64,000 nucleotides of DNA from Argentina anserina (lineage: Eukaryota; Streptophyta; Magnoliopsida; Rosales; Rosaceae), in the NCBI RefSeq assembly GCF_933775445.1, contig NW_026089507.1, forward strand, positions 1-64,000, written 5' to 3'. The notes under the pieces were generated by a model. The model did not search any database, had not been told where the DNA came from, and was given only the letters and a program-made list of their open reading frames with translations. This document shows, in pieces, positions 1 to 12,100 of the stretch. Each line of letters starts with the position of its first letter. The first letter of the stretch is position 1. The translations under genes and the position numbers were made by a program.

Positions 1-328
1 CTTTTAAACTGAGTATCTTTACATCGTTTGCGTATCTTTACTATTCCAATTGTGTATCTTTACATCGTTTGCGTATCTTTACTTTTCCAATTGTGTATCT
101 TTTCATTTCTCGTTTAAGTATCTTTCTGTAAGGCTTCTGATGCGAGTTTCTATTGTATTTGAGAGTTTTGCAAGTGTGGGAGTGTGTTTCTTTCAAACTG
201 AGTATCTTTACATCGTTTGCGTATCTTTACTATTCCAATTGTGTATCTTTACATCGTTTGCGTATCTTTACTTTTCCAATTGTGTATCTTTTCATTTCTC
301 GTTTCAGTATCTTTCTGTAAGGCTTCTG

Positions 329-2248
329 ATGCGAGTTTCTATTGTATTTGAGAGTTTTGCAAGTGTGGGAGTGTGTTTCTTTCAAACTGAGTATCTTTAC
401 ATCGTTTGCGTATCTTTACTATTCCAATTGTGTATCTTTACATCGTTTGCGTATCTTTACTTTTCCAATTGTGTATCTTTTCATTTCTCGTTTAAGTATC
501 TTTCTGTAAGGCTTCTGATGCGAGTTTCTATTGTATTTGAGAGTTTTGCAAGTGTGGGAGTGTGTTTCTTTCAAACTGAGTATCTTTACATCGTTTGCGT
601 ATCTTTACTATTCCAATTGGGTATCTTTACATCGTTTGCGTATCTTTACTATTCCAATTCTGTATCTTTTCATTTCTCGTTTGAGTATCTTTCTGTAAGG
701 CTTTCTGATGCGAGTTTCTATTGTATTAGAGACTTTTGCAAGTGTGGGAGTGTGTTTCTTTCACACTGAGTATCTTTACATCCATTGCGTATCTTTACTA
801 TTCCAATTGTGTATCTTTTCATTTCTCGTTTGAGTATCTTTCTGTAAGGCTTTCTGATGCGAGTTTCTATTGAATTTGAGAGTTTTGCAAGTGTGGGAGT
901 GTGTTTCTTTCAAACTGAGTATCTTTACATCGTTTGCGTATCTTTACTATTCCAATTGGGTATCTTTACATCGTTTGCGTATCTTTACTATTCCAATTCT
1001 GTATCTTTTCATTTCTCGTTTGAGTATCTTTTTGTAAGGATTCTTATGCGAGTTTCTATTGTATTTGAGAGTTTTGCAAGTGTGGGAGTGTGTTTCTTTC
1101 AAACTGAGTATCTTTACATCGTTTGCGTATCTTTACTATTCCAATTGTGTATCTTTACATCGTTTGCGTATCTTTACTATTCCAATTGTGTATCTTTTCA
1201 TTTCTCGTTTGAGTATCTTTCTGTAAGGCTTCTGATGCGAGTTTCTATTGTATTTGAGAGTTTTGCAAGTGTGGGAGTGTGTTTCTTTCAAACTGAGTAT
1301 CTTTACATCCATTGCGTATCTTTACTATTCCAATTGTGTATCTTTTCATTTCTCGTTTGAGTATCTTTCTGTAAGGCTTTCTGATGCGAGTTTCTATTGA
1401 ATTTGAGAGTTTTGCAAGTGTGGGAGTTTGTTTCTTTCAAACTGAGTATCTTTACATCGTTTGCGTATCTTTACTATTCCAATTGGGTATCTTTACATCG
1501 TTTGCGTATCTTTACTATTCCAATTCTGTATCTTTTCATTTCTCGTTTGGGTATCTTTCTGTAAGGCTTCTGATGCGAGTTTCTATTGTGTTTGAGAGTT
1601 TTGCAAGTGTGGGAGTGTGTTTCTTTCAAACTGAGTATCTTTACATCGTTTGCGTATCTTTACTATTCCAATTGTGTATCTTTACATCGTTTGCGTATCT
1701 TTACAATTCCAATTGTGTATCTTTTCATTTCTCGTTTCAGTATCTTTCTGTAAGGCTTCTGATGCGAGTTTCTATTGTATTTGAGAGTTTTGCAAGTGTG
1801 GGAGTGTGTTTCTTTCAAACTGAGTTTCTTTACATCCATTGCGTATCTTTACTATTCCAATTGTGTATCTTTTCATTTCTCGTTTGAGTATCTTTCTCTA
1901 AGGCTTTCTGATGCGAGTTTCTATTGAATTTCAGAGTTTTGCAAGTGTGGGAGTGTGTTTCTTTCAAACTGTGTATCTTTACATCGTTTGCGTATCTTTA
2001 CTATTCCAATTGTGTATCTTTACATCGTTTGCGTATCTTTACTATTCCAATTGTGTATCTTTTCATTTCTCGTTTGAGTATCTTTCTGTAAGGCTTCTGA
2101 TGCGAGTTTCTATTGTATTTGAGAGTTTTGCAAGTGTGGGAGTGTGTTTCTTTCAAACTGAGTATCTTTACATCCATTGCGTATCTTTACTATTCCAATT
2201 GTGTATCTTTTCATTTCTCGTTTGAGTATCTTTCTGTAAGGCTTTCTG
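329..2248. repeat. 527-bp trimer higher-order repeat
   Basis: Monomer starts at 329, 518, 708, 857, 1046, 1235, 1384, 1573, 1762 and 1911 follow a 189+189/190+149 rhythm, a trimer of about 527 bp repeated three times. It is followed by one 338-bp dimer (189+149). The short member carries ACATCCATTGCG in place of ACATCGTTTGCG and lacks one 41-bp module. Confidence 0.8.
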
Positions 2249-5200
2249 ATGCGAGTTTCTATTGAATTTGAGAGTTTTGCAAGTGTGGGAGTTTGTTTCT
2301 TTCAAACTGAGTATCTTTACATCGTTTGCGTATCTTTACTATTCCAATTGGGTATCTTTACATCGTTTGCGTATCTTTACTATTCCAATTCTGTATCTTT
2401 TCATTTCTCGTTTGGGTATCTTTCTGTAAGGCTTCTGATGCGAGTTTCTATTGTGTTTGAGAGTTTTGCAAGTGTGGGAGTGTGTTTCTTTCAAACTGAG
2501 TATCTTTACATCGTTTGCGTATCTTTACAATTCCAATTGTGTATCTTTTCATTTCTCATTCCAGTATCTTTCTGTAAGGCTTCTGATGCGAGTTTCTATT
2601 GTATTTGAGAGTTTTGCAAGTGTGGGAGTGTGTTTCTTTCAAACTGAGTTTCTTTACATCCATTGCGTATCTTTACTATTCCAATTGTGTATCTTTTCAT
2701 TTCTCGTTTGAGTATGTTTCTGTAAGGCTTTCTGATGCGAGTTTCTATTGAATTTGAGAGTTTTGCAAGTGTGGGAGTGTGTTTCTTTCAAACTGAGTAT
2801 CTTTACATCGTTTGCGTATCTTTACTATTCCAATTGTGTATCTTTACATCGTTTGCGTATCTTTACTATTCCAATTGTGTATCTTTTCCTTTCTCGTTTG
2901 AGTATCTTTCTGTAAGGCTTCTGATGCGAGTTTCTATTGTATTTGAGAGTTTGGCAAGTGTGGGAGTGTGTTTCTTTCAAACTGAGTATCTTTACATCCA
3001 TTGCGTATCTTTACTATTCCAATTTTGTATATTTTCATTTCTCGTTTGAGTATCTTTCTGTAAGGCTTTCTGATGCGAGATTCTATTGAATTTGAGAGTT
3101 TTGCAAGTGTGGGAGTGTGTTTGTTTCAAACTGAGTATCTTTACATCGTTTGCGTATCTTTACTATTCCAATTGTGTATCTTTACATCGTTTGCGTATCT
3201 TTAGTATTCCAATTGTGTATCTTTTCATTTCTCGTTTGAGTATCTTTCTGTAAGGCTTTCTGATGCGAGCTTCTATTGAATTTGAGAGTTTTACAAGTGT
3301 GGGAGTGTATTTCTTTCAAACTGAGTATCTTTACATCGTTTGCGTATATTTACTATTCCAATTTAGTATCTTTTCATTTCTCGTTTGATTATCTTTACAT
3401 CCATTGCGTATCTTTACTATTCCAATTGTGTATCTTTTCATTTCTCGTTTGAGTATCTTTCTGTAAGGCTTTCTGATGCGAATTTCTATTGAATTTGAGA
3501 GTTTTGCAAATGTGGGAGTGTGTTTCTTTCAAACTGAGTATCTTTACATCGTTTGCGTATCTTTACAATTCCAATTGGGTATCTTTACATCGTTTGCGTA
3601 TCTTTACTATTCCAATTCTATATCTTTTCATTTCTCGTTTGAGTATCTTTTTGTAAGGCTTCTGATGCGAGTTTCTATTGTATTTGAGAGTTTGGCAAGT
3701 GTGGGAGTGTGTTTCTTTCAAACTGAGTATCTTTACATCCATTGCGTATCTTTACTATTCCAATTGTGTATATTTTCATTTCTCGTTTGAGTATCTTTCT
3801 GTAAGGCTTTCTGATGCGAGATTCTATTGAATTTGAGAGTTTTGCAAGTGTGGGAGTGTGTTTCTTTCAAACTGAGTATCCTTACATCGTTTGCGTATCT
3901 TTACTATTCCAATTGTGTATCTTTACATCGTTTGCGTATCTTTACTATTCCAATTGTGTATCTTTTCATTTCTCGTTTGAGTATCTTTCTGTAAGGCTTT
4001 CTGATGCGAGTTTCTATTGAATTTGAGAGTTTTACAAGTGTGGGAGTGTATTTCTTTCAAACTGAGTATCTTTACATCGTTTGCGTATATTTACTATTCC
4101 AATTGTGTATCTTTTCATTTCTCGTTTGAGTATCTTTACATCCATTGCGTATCTTTACTATTCCAATTGTGTATCTTTTCATTTCTCGTTAGAGTATCTT
4201 TCTGTAAGGCTTTCTGATGCGAATTTCTATTGAATTTAAGAGTTTTGCAAGTGTGGGAGTGTGTTTCTTTCAAACTGAGTATCTTTACATCGTTTGCGTA
4301 TCTTTACTATTCCAATTGGGTATCTTTACATCGTTTGCGTATCTTTACTATTCCAATTCTGTATCTTTTCATTTCTCGTTTGGGTATCTTTCTGTAAGGC
4401 TTCTGATGCGAGTTTCTATTGTGTTTGAGAGTTTTGCAAGTGTGGGAGTGTGTTTTTTTCAAACTGAGTATCTTTACATCGTTTGCGTATCTTTACTATT
4501 CCAATTGTGTATCTTTACATCGTTTGCGTATCTTTACAATTTCAATTGTGTATCTTTTCATTTCTCGTTTCAGTATCTTTCTGTAAGGCTTCTGATGCGA
4601 GTTTCTATTGTATTTGAGAGTTTTGCAAGTGTGGGAGTGTGTTTCTTTCAAACTGAGTATCTTTACATCCATTGCGTATCTTTACTATTCCAATTGTGTA
4701 TCTTTTCATTTCTCGTTTGAGTATCTTTCTGTAAGGCTTTCTGATGCGAGTTTCTATTGAATTTGAGAGTTTTATAAGTGTGGGGGTGTGTTTCTTTCAA
4801 ACTGAGTATCTTTACATCGTTTGCGTATCTTTACTATTCCAATTGTGTATCTTTACATCGTTTGCGTATCTTTACTATTCCAATTGTATATCTTTTCATT
4901 TCTCGTTTGAGTATCTTTCTGTAAGGCTTCTGATGCGAGTTTCTATTGTACTTGAGAGTTTGGCAAGTGTGGGAGTGTGTTTCTTTCAAACTGAGTATCT
5001 TTACATCCATTGCGTATCTTTACTATTCCAATTGTGTATATTTTCATTTCTCGTTTGAGTATCTTTCTGTAAGGCTTTCTGATGCGAGATTCTATTGAAT
5101 TTGAGAGTTTTGCAAGTGTGGGAGTGTGTTTCTTTCAAACTGAGTATCTTTACATCGTTTGCGTATCTTTACTATTCCAATTGTGTATCTTTACATCGTT

Positions 5201-5587
5201 TGCGTATCTTTACTATTCCAATTGTGTATCTTTTCATTTCTCGTTTGAGTATCTTTCTGTAAGGCTTTCTGATGCGAGCTTCTATTGAATTTGATAGTTT
5301 TACAAGTGTGGGAGTGTATTTCTTTCAAACTGAGTATCTTTACATCGTTTGCGTATATTTACTATTCCAATTGTGTATCTTTTCATTTCTCGTTTGAGTA
5401 TCTTTACATCCATTGCGTATCTTTACTATTCCAATTGTGTATCTTTTCATTTCTCGTTTGAGTATCTTTCTGTAAGGCTTTCTGATACGAATTTCTATTG
5501 AATTTGAGAGTTTTGCAAATGTGGGAGTGTGTTTCTTTCAAACTGAGTATCTTTACATCGTTTGCGTATCTTTACTATTCCAATTGG
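2014..5587. repeat. 3574-bp segmental tandem duplication, copy 1
   Basis: This block and the next (5588-9161) match at a constant 3574-bp offset. They share rare private variants, for example GTATGTTTCTG at 2712 and 6286, CATTCCAGTATC near 2558 and 6132, TTAGTATTCC near 3202 and 6776, and GTATCCTTACATC near 3877 and 7451. By eye only about two substitutions separate the well-aligned part. The boundaries are approximate because they fall inside repeats. Confidence 0.85.
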
Positions 5588-8500
5588 GTATCTTTACATC
5601 GTTTGCGTATCTTTACTATTCCAATTGTGTATCTTTTCATTTCTCGTTTGAGTATCTTTCTGTAAGGCTTCTGATGCGAGTTTCTATTGTATTTGAGAGT
5701 TTTGCAAGTGTGGGAGTGTGTTTCTTTCAAACTGAGTATCTTTACATCCATTGCGTATCTTTACTATTCCAATTGTGTATCTTTTCATTTCTCGTTTGAG
5801 TATCTTTCTGTAAGGCTTTCTGATGCGAGTTTCTATTGAATTTGAGAGTTTTGCAAGTGTGGGAGTTTGTTTCTTTCAAACTGAGTATCTTTACATCGTT
5901 TGCGTATCTTTACTATTCCAATTGGGTATCTTTACATCGTTTGCGTATCTTTACTATTCCAATTCTGTATCTTTTCATTTCTCGTTTGGGTATCTTTCTG
6001 TAAGGCTTCTGATGCGAGTTTCTATTGTGTTTGAGAGTTTTGCAAGTGTGGGAGTGTGTTTCTTTCAAACTGAGTATCTTTACATCGTTTGCGTATCTTT
6101 ACAATTCCAATTGTGTATCTTTTCATTTCTCATTCCAGTATCTTTCTGTAAGGCTTCTGATGCGAGTTTCTATTGTATTTGAGAGTTTTGCAAGTGTGGG
6201 AGTGTGTTTCTTTCAAACTGAGTTTCTTTACATCCATTGCGTATCTTTACTATTCCAATTGTGTATCTTTTCATTTCTCGTTTGAGTATGTTTCTGTAAG
6301 GCTTTCTGATGCGAGTTTCTATTGAATTTGAGAGTTTTGCAAGTGTGGGAGTGTGTTTCTTTCAAACTGAGTATCTTTACATCGTTTGCGTATCTTTACT
6401 ATTCCAATTGTGTATCTTTACATCGTTTGCGTATCTTTACTATTCCAATTGTGTATCTTTTCCTTTCTCGTTTGAGTATCTTTCTGTAAGGCTTCTGATG
6501 CGAGTTTCTATTGTATTTGAGAGTTTGGCAAGTGTGGGAGTGTGTTTCTTTCAAACTGAGTATCTTTACATCCATTGCGTATCTTTACTATTCCAATTTT
6601 GTATATTTTCATTTCTCGTTTGAGTATCTTTCTGTAAGGCTTTCTGATGCGAGATTCTATTGAATTTGAGAGTTTTGCAAGTGTGGGAGTGTGTTTGTTT
6701 CAAACTGAGTATCTTTACATCGTTTGCGTATCTTTACTATTCCAATTGTGTATCTTTACATCGTTTGCGTATCTTTAGTATTCCAATTGTGTATCTTTTC
6801 ATTTCTCGTTTGAGTATCTTTCTGTAAGGCTTTCTGATGCGAGCTTCTATTGAATTTGAGAGTTTTACAAGTGTGGGAGTGTATTTCTTTCAAACTGAGT
6901 ATCTTTACATCGTTTGCGTATATTTACTATTCCAATTTAGTATCTTTTCATTTCTCGTTTGATTATCTTTACATCCATTGCGTATCTTTACTATTCCAAT
7001 TGTGTATCTTTTCATTTCTCGTTTGAGTATGTTTCTGTAAGGCTTTCTGATGCGAATTTCTATTGAATTTGAGAGTTTTGCAAATGTGGGAGTGTGTTTC
7101 TTTCAAACTGAGTATCTTTACATCGTTTGCGTATCTTTACAATTCCAATTGGGTATCTTTACATCGTTTGCGTATCTTTACTATTCCAATTCTATATCTT
7201 TTCATTTCTCGTTTGAGTATCTTTTTGTAAGGCTTCTGATGCGAGTTTCTATTGTATTTGAGAGTTTGGCAAGTGTGGGAGTGTGTTTCTTTCAAACTGA
7301 GTATCTTTACATCCATTGCGTATCTTTACTATTCCAATTGTGTATATTTTCATTTCTCGTTTGAGTATCTTTCTGTAAGGCTTTCTGATGCGAGATTCTA
7401 TTGAATTTGAGAGTTTTGCAAGTGTGGGAGTGTGTTTCTTTCAAACTGAGTATCCTTACATCGTTTGCGTATCTTTACTATTCCAATTGTGTATCTTTAC
7501 ATCGTTTGCGTATCTTTACTATTCCAATTGTGTATCTTTTCATTTCTCGTTTGAGTATCTTTCTGTAAGGTTTTCTGATGCGAGTTTCTATTGAATTTGA
7601 GAGTTTTACAAGTGTGGGAGTGTATTTCTTTCAAACTGAGTATCTTTACATCGTTTGCGTATATTTACTATTCCAATTGTGTATCTTTTCATTTCTCGTT
7701 TGAGTATCTTTACATCCATTGCGTATCTTTACTATTCCAATTGTGTATCTTTTCATTTCTCGTTAGAGTATCTTTCTGTAAGGCTTTCTGATGCGAATTT
7801 CTATTGAATTTAAGAGTTTTGCAAGTGTGGGAGTGTGTTTCTTTCAAACTGAGTATCTTTACATCGTTTGCGTATCTTTACTATTCCAATTGGGTATCTT
7901 TACATCGTTTGCGTATCTTTACTATTCCAATTCTGTATCTTTTCATTTCTCGTTTGGGTATCTTTCTGTAAGGCTTCTGATGCGAGTTTCTATTGTGTTT
8001 GAGAGTTTTGCAAGTGTGGGAGTGTGTTTTTTTCAAACTGAGTATCTTTACATCGTTTGCGTATCTTTACTATTCCAATTGTGTATCTTTACATCGTTTG
8101 CGTATCTTTACAATTTCAATTGTGTATCTTTTCATTTCTCGTTTCAGTATCTTTCTGTAAGGCTTCTGATGCGAGTTTCTATTGTATTTGAGAGTTTTGC
8201 AAGTGTGGGAGTGTGTTTCTTTCAAACTGAGTATCTTTACATCCATTGCGTATCTTTACTATTCCAATTGTGTATCTTTTCATTTCTCGTTTGAGTATCT
8301 TTCTGTAAGGCTTTCTGATGCGAGTTTCTATTGAATTTGAGAGTTTTATAAGTGTGGGGGTGTGTTTCTTTCAAACTGAGTATCTTTACATCGTTTGCGT
8401 ATCTTTACTATTCCAATTGTGTATCTTTACATCGTTTGCGTATCTTTACTATTCCAATTGTATATCTTTTCATTTCTCGTTTGAGTATCTTTCTGTAAGG

Positions 8501-9161
8501 CTTCTGATGCGAGTTTCTATTGTACTTGAGAGTTTGGCAAGTGTGGGAGTGTGTTTCTTTCAAACTGAGTATCTTTACATCCATTGCGTATCTTTACTAT
8601 TCCAATTGTGTATATTTTCATTTCTCGTTTGAGTATCTTTCTGTAAGGCTTTCTGATGCGAGATTCTATTGAATTTGAGAGTTTTGCAAGTGTGGGAGTG
8701 TGTTTCTTTCAAACTGAGTATCTTTACATCGTTTGCGTATCTTTACTATTCCAATTGTGTATCTTTACATCGTTTGCGTATCTTTACTATTCCAATTGTG
8801 TATCTTTTCATTTCTCGTTTGAGTATCTTTCTGTAAGGCTTTCTGATGCGAGCTTCTATTGAATTTGATAGTTTTACAAGTGTGGGAGTGTATTTCTTTC
8901 AAACTGAGTATCTTTACATCGTTTGCGTATATTTACTATTCCAATTGTGTATCTTTTCATTTCTCGTTTGAGTATCTTTACATCCATTGCGTATCTTTAC
9001 TATTCCAATTGTGTATCTTTTCATTTCTCGTTTGAGTATCTTTCTGTAAGGCTTTCTGATGCGAATTTCTATTGAATTTGAGAGTTTTGCAAATGTGGGA
9101 GTGTGTTTCTTTCAAACTGAGTATCTTTACATCGTTTGCGTATCTTTACTATTCCAATTGG
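5588..9161. repeat. 3574-bp segmental tandem duplication, copy 2
   Basis: This is the second copy of the 3574-bp block. Differences from copy 1 include GTATGTTTCTG near 7029 where copy 1 has GTATCTTTCTG, and GGTTTTCTG near 7570 where copy 1 has GGCTTTCTG. Such identity over many monomers indicates recent block duplication rather than single-monomer exchange. Confidence 0.85.
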
Positions 9162-12100
9162 GTATCTTTACATCGTTTGCGTATCTTTACTATTCCAATT
9201 CTATATCTTTTCATTTCTCGTTTGAGTATCTTTTTGTAAGGCTTCTGATGCGAGTTTCTATTGTATTTGAGAGTTTGGCAAGTGTGGGAGTGTGTTTCTT
9301 TCAAACTGAGTATCTTTACATCCATTGCGTATCTTTACTATTCCAATTGTGTATATTTTCATTTCTCATTTGAGTATCTTTCTGTAAGGCTTTCTGATGC
9401 GAGATTCTATTGAATTTGAGAGTTTTGCAAGTGTGGGAGTGTGTTTCTTTCAAACTGAGTATCTTTACATCGTTTGCGTATCTTTACTATTCCAATTGTG
9501 TATCTTTACATCGTTTGCGTATCTTTACTATTCCAATTGTGTATCTTTTCATTTCTCGTTTGAGTATCTTTCTGTAAGGCTTTTTGATGCGAGTTTCTAT
9601 TGAATTTGAGAGTTTTACAAGTGTGGGAGTGTATTTCTTTCAAACTGAGTATCTTTACATCGTTTGCGTATATTTACTATTCCAATTGTGTATCTTTTCA
9701 TCCATTGCGTATCTTTACTATTCCAATTGTGTATCTTTTCATTTCTCGTTAGAGTATCTTTCTGTAAGGCTTTCTGATGCGAATTTCTATTGAATTTGAG
9801 AGTTTTGCAAGTGTGGGAGTGTGTTTCTTTCAAACTGAGTATCTTTACATCGTTTGCGTATCTTTACTATTCCAATTGTGTATCTTTACATCGTTTGCGT
9901 ATCTTTACTATTCCAATTCTGTATCTTTTCATTTCTCGTTAGAGTATCTTTCTGTAAGGCTTTCTGATGCGAATTTCTATTGAATTTGAGAGTTTTGCAA
10001 GTGTGGGAGTGTGTTTCTTTCAAACTGAGTATCTTTACTTCGTTTGCGTATCTTTACTATTCCAATTCTGTATCTTTTCATTTCTCGTTTGGGTATCTTT
10101 CTGTAAGGCTTCTGATGCGAGTTTCTATTGTGTTTGAGAGTTTTGCAAGTGTGGGAGTGTGTTTCTTTCAAACTGAGTATCTTTACATCGTTTGCGTATC
10201 TTTACTATTCCAATTGTGTATCTTTACATCGTTTGCGTATCTTTACAATTCCAATTGTGTATCTTTTCATTTCTCGTTTCAGTATCTTTCTGTAAGGCTT
10301 CTGATGCGAGTTTCTATTGTATTTGAGAGTTTTGCAAGTGTGGGAGTGTGTTTCTTTCAAACTGAGTATCTTTACATCCATTGCGTATCTTTACTATTCC
10401 AATTGTGTATCTTTTCATTTCTCGTTTGAGTATCTTTCTGTAAGGCTTTCTGATGCGAGTTTCTATTGAATTTGAGAGTTTTGCAAGTGTGAGAGTGTGT
10501 TTCTTTCAAACTGAGTATCTTTACATCGTTTGCGTATCTTTACTATTCCAATTGTGTATCTTTACATCGTTTGCGTATCTTTACTATTCCAATTGTGTAT
10601 CTTTTCATTTCTCGTTTGAGTATCTTTCTGTAAGGCTTCTGATGCGAGTTTCTATTGTATTTGAGAGTTTGGCAAGTGTGGGAGTGTGTTTCTTTCAAAC
10701 TGAGTATCTTTACATCCATTGCGTATCTTTACTATTCCAATTGTGTATATTTTCATTTCTCGTTTGAGTATCTTTCTGTAAGGCTTTCTGATGCGAGATT
10801 CTATTGAATTTGAGAGTTTTGCAAGTGTGGGAGTGTGTTTCTTTCAAACTGAGTATCTTTACATCGTTTGCGTAGCTTTACTATTCCAATTGTGTATCTT
10901 TACATCGTTTGCGTATCTTTACTATTCCAATTGTGTATCTTTTCATTTCTCGTTTGAGTATCTTTCTGTAAGGCTTTCTGATGCGAGCTTCTATTGAATT
11001 TGAGAGTTTTACAAGTGTGGGAGTGTATTTCTTTCAAACTGAGTATCTTTACATCGTTTGCGTATATTTACTATTCCAATTGTGTATCTTTTCATTTCTC
11101 GTTTGAGTATCTTTACATCCATTGCGTACCTTTACTATTCCAATTGTGTATCTTTTCATTTCTCGTTTGAGTATCTTTCTGTAAGGCTTTCTGATGCGAA
11201 TTTCTATTGAATTTGAGAGTTTTGCAAATGTGGGAGTGTGTTTCTTTCAAACTGAGTATCTTTACATCGTTTGCGTATCTTTACTATTCCAATTGGGTAT
11301 CTTTACATCGTTTGCGTATCTTTACTATTCCAATTCTGTATCTTTTCATTTCTCGTTTGAGTATCTTTCTGTAAGGCTTCTGATGCGAGTTTCTATTGTA
11401 TTTGAGAGTTTGGCAAGTGTGGGAGTGTGTTTCTTTCAAACTGAGTATCTTTACATCCATTGCGTATCTTTACTATTCCAATTGTGTATATTTTCATTTC
11501 TCATTTGAGTATCATTCTGTAAGGCTTTCTGATGCGAGATTCTATTGAATTTGAGAGTTTTGCAAGTGTGGGAGTGTGTTTCTTTCAAACTGAGTATCTT
11601 TACATCGTTTGCGTATCTTTACTATTCCAATTGTGTATCTTTTCATTTCTCGTTTGAGTATCTTTCTGTAAGGCTTTCTGATGCGAGTTTCTATTGAATT
11701 TGAGAGTTTTACAAGTGTGGGAGTGTATTTCTTTCAAACTGAGTATCTTTACATCGTTTGCGTATATTTACTATTCCAATTGTGTATCTTTTCATTTCTC
11801 GTTTGAGTATCTTTACATCCATTGCGTATCTGTACTATTCCAATTGTGTATCTTTTCATTTCTCGTTAGAGTATCTTTCTGTAAGGCTTTCTGATGCGAA
11901 TTTCTATTGAATTTGAGAGTTTTGCAAGTGTGGGAGTGTGTTTCTTTCAAACTGAGTATCTTTACATCGTTTGCGTATCTTTACTATTCCAATTGGGTAT
12001 CTTTACATCGTTTGCGTATCTTTACTATTCCAATTCTGTATCTTTTCATTTCTCGTTTGAGTATCTTTTTGTAAGGCTTCTGATGCGAGTTTCTATTGTA

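Noticed and set aside
9615..9833. Minus-strand ORFs of 64-91 codons (MKETHSHTCK type) recurring through the array
   Set aside because: They are the reverse strand of the same satellite, recur with it and have no recognisable domain.
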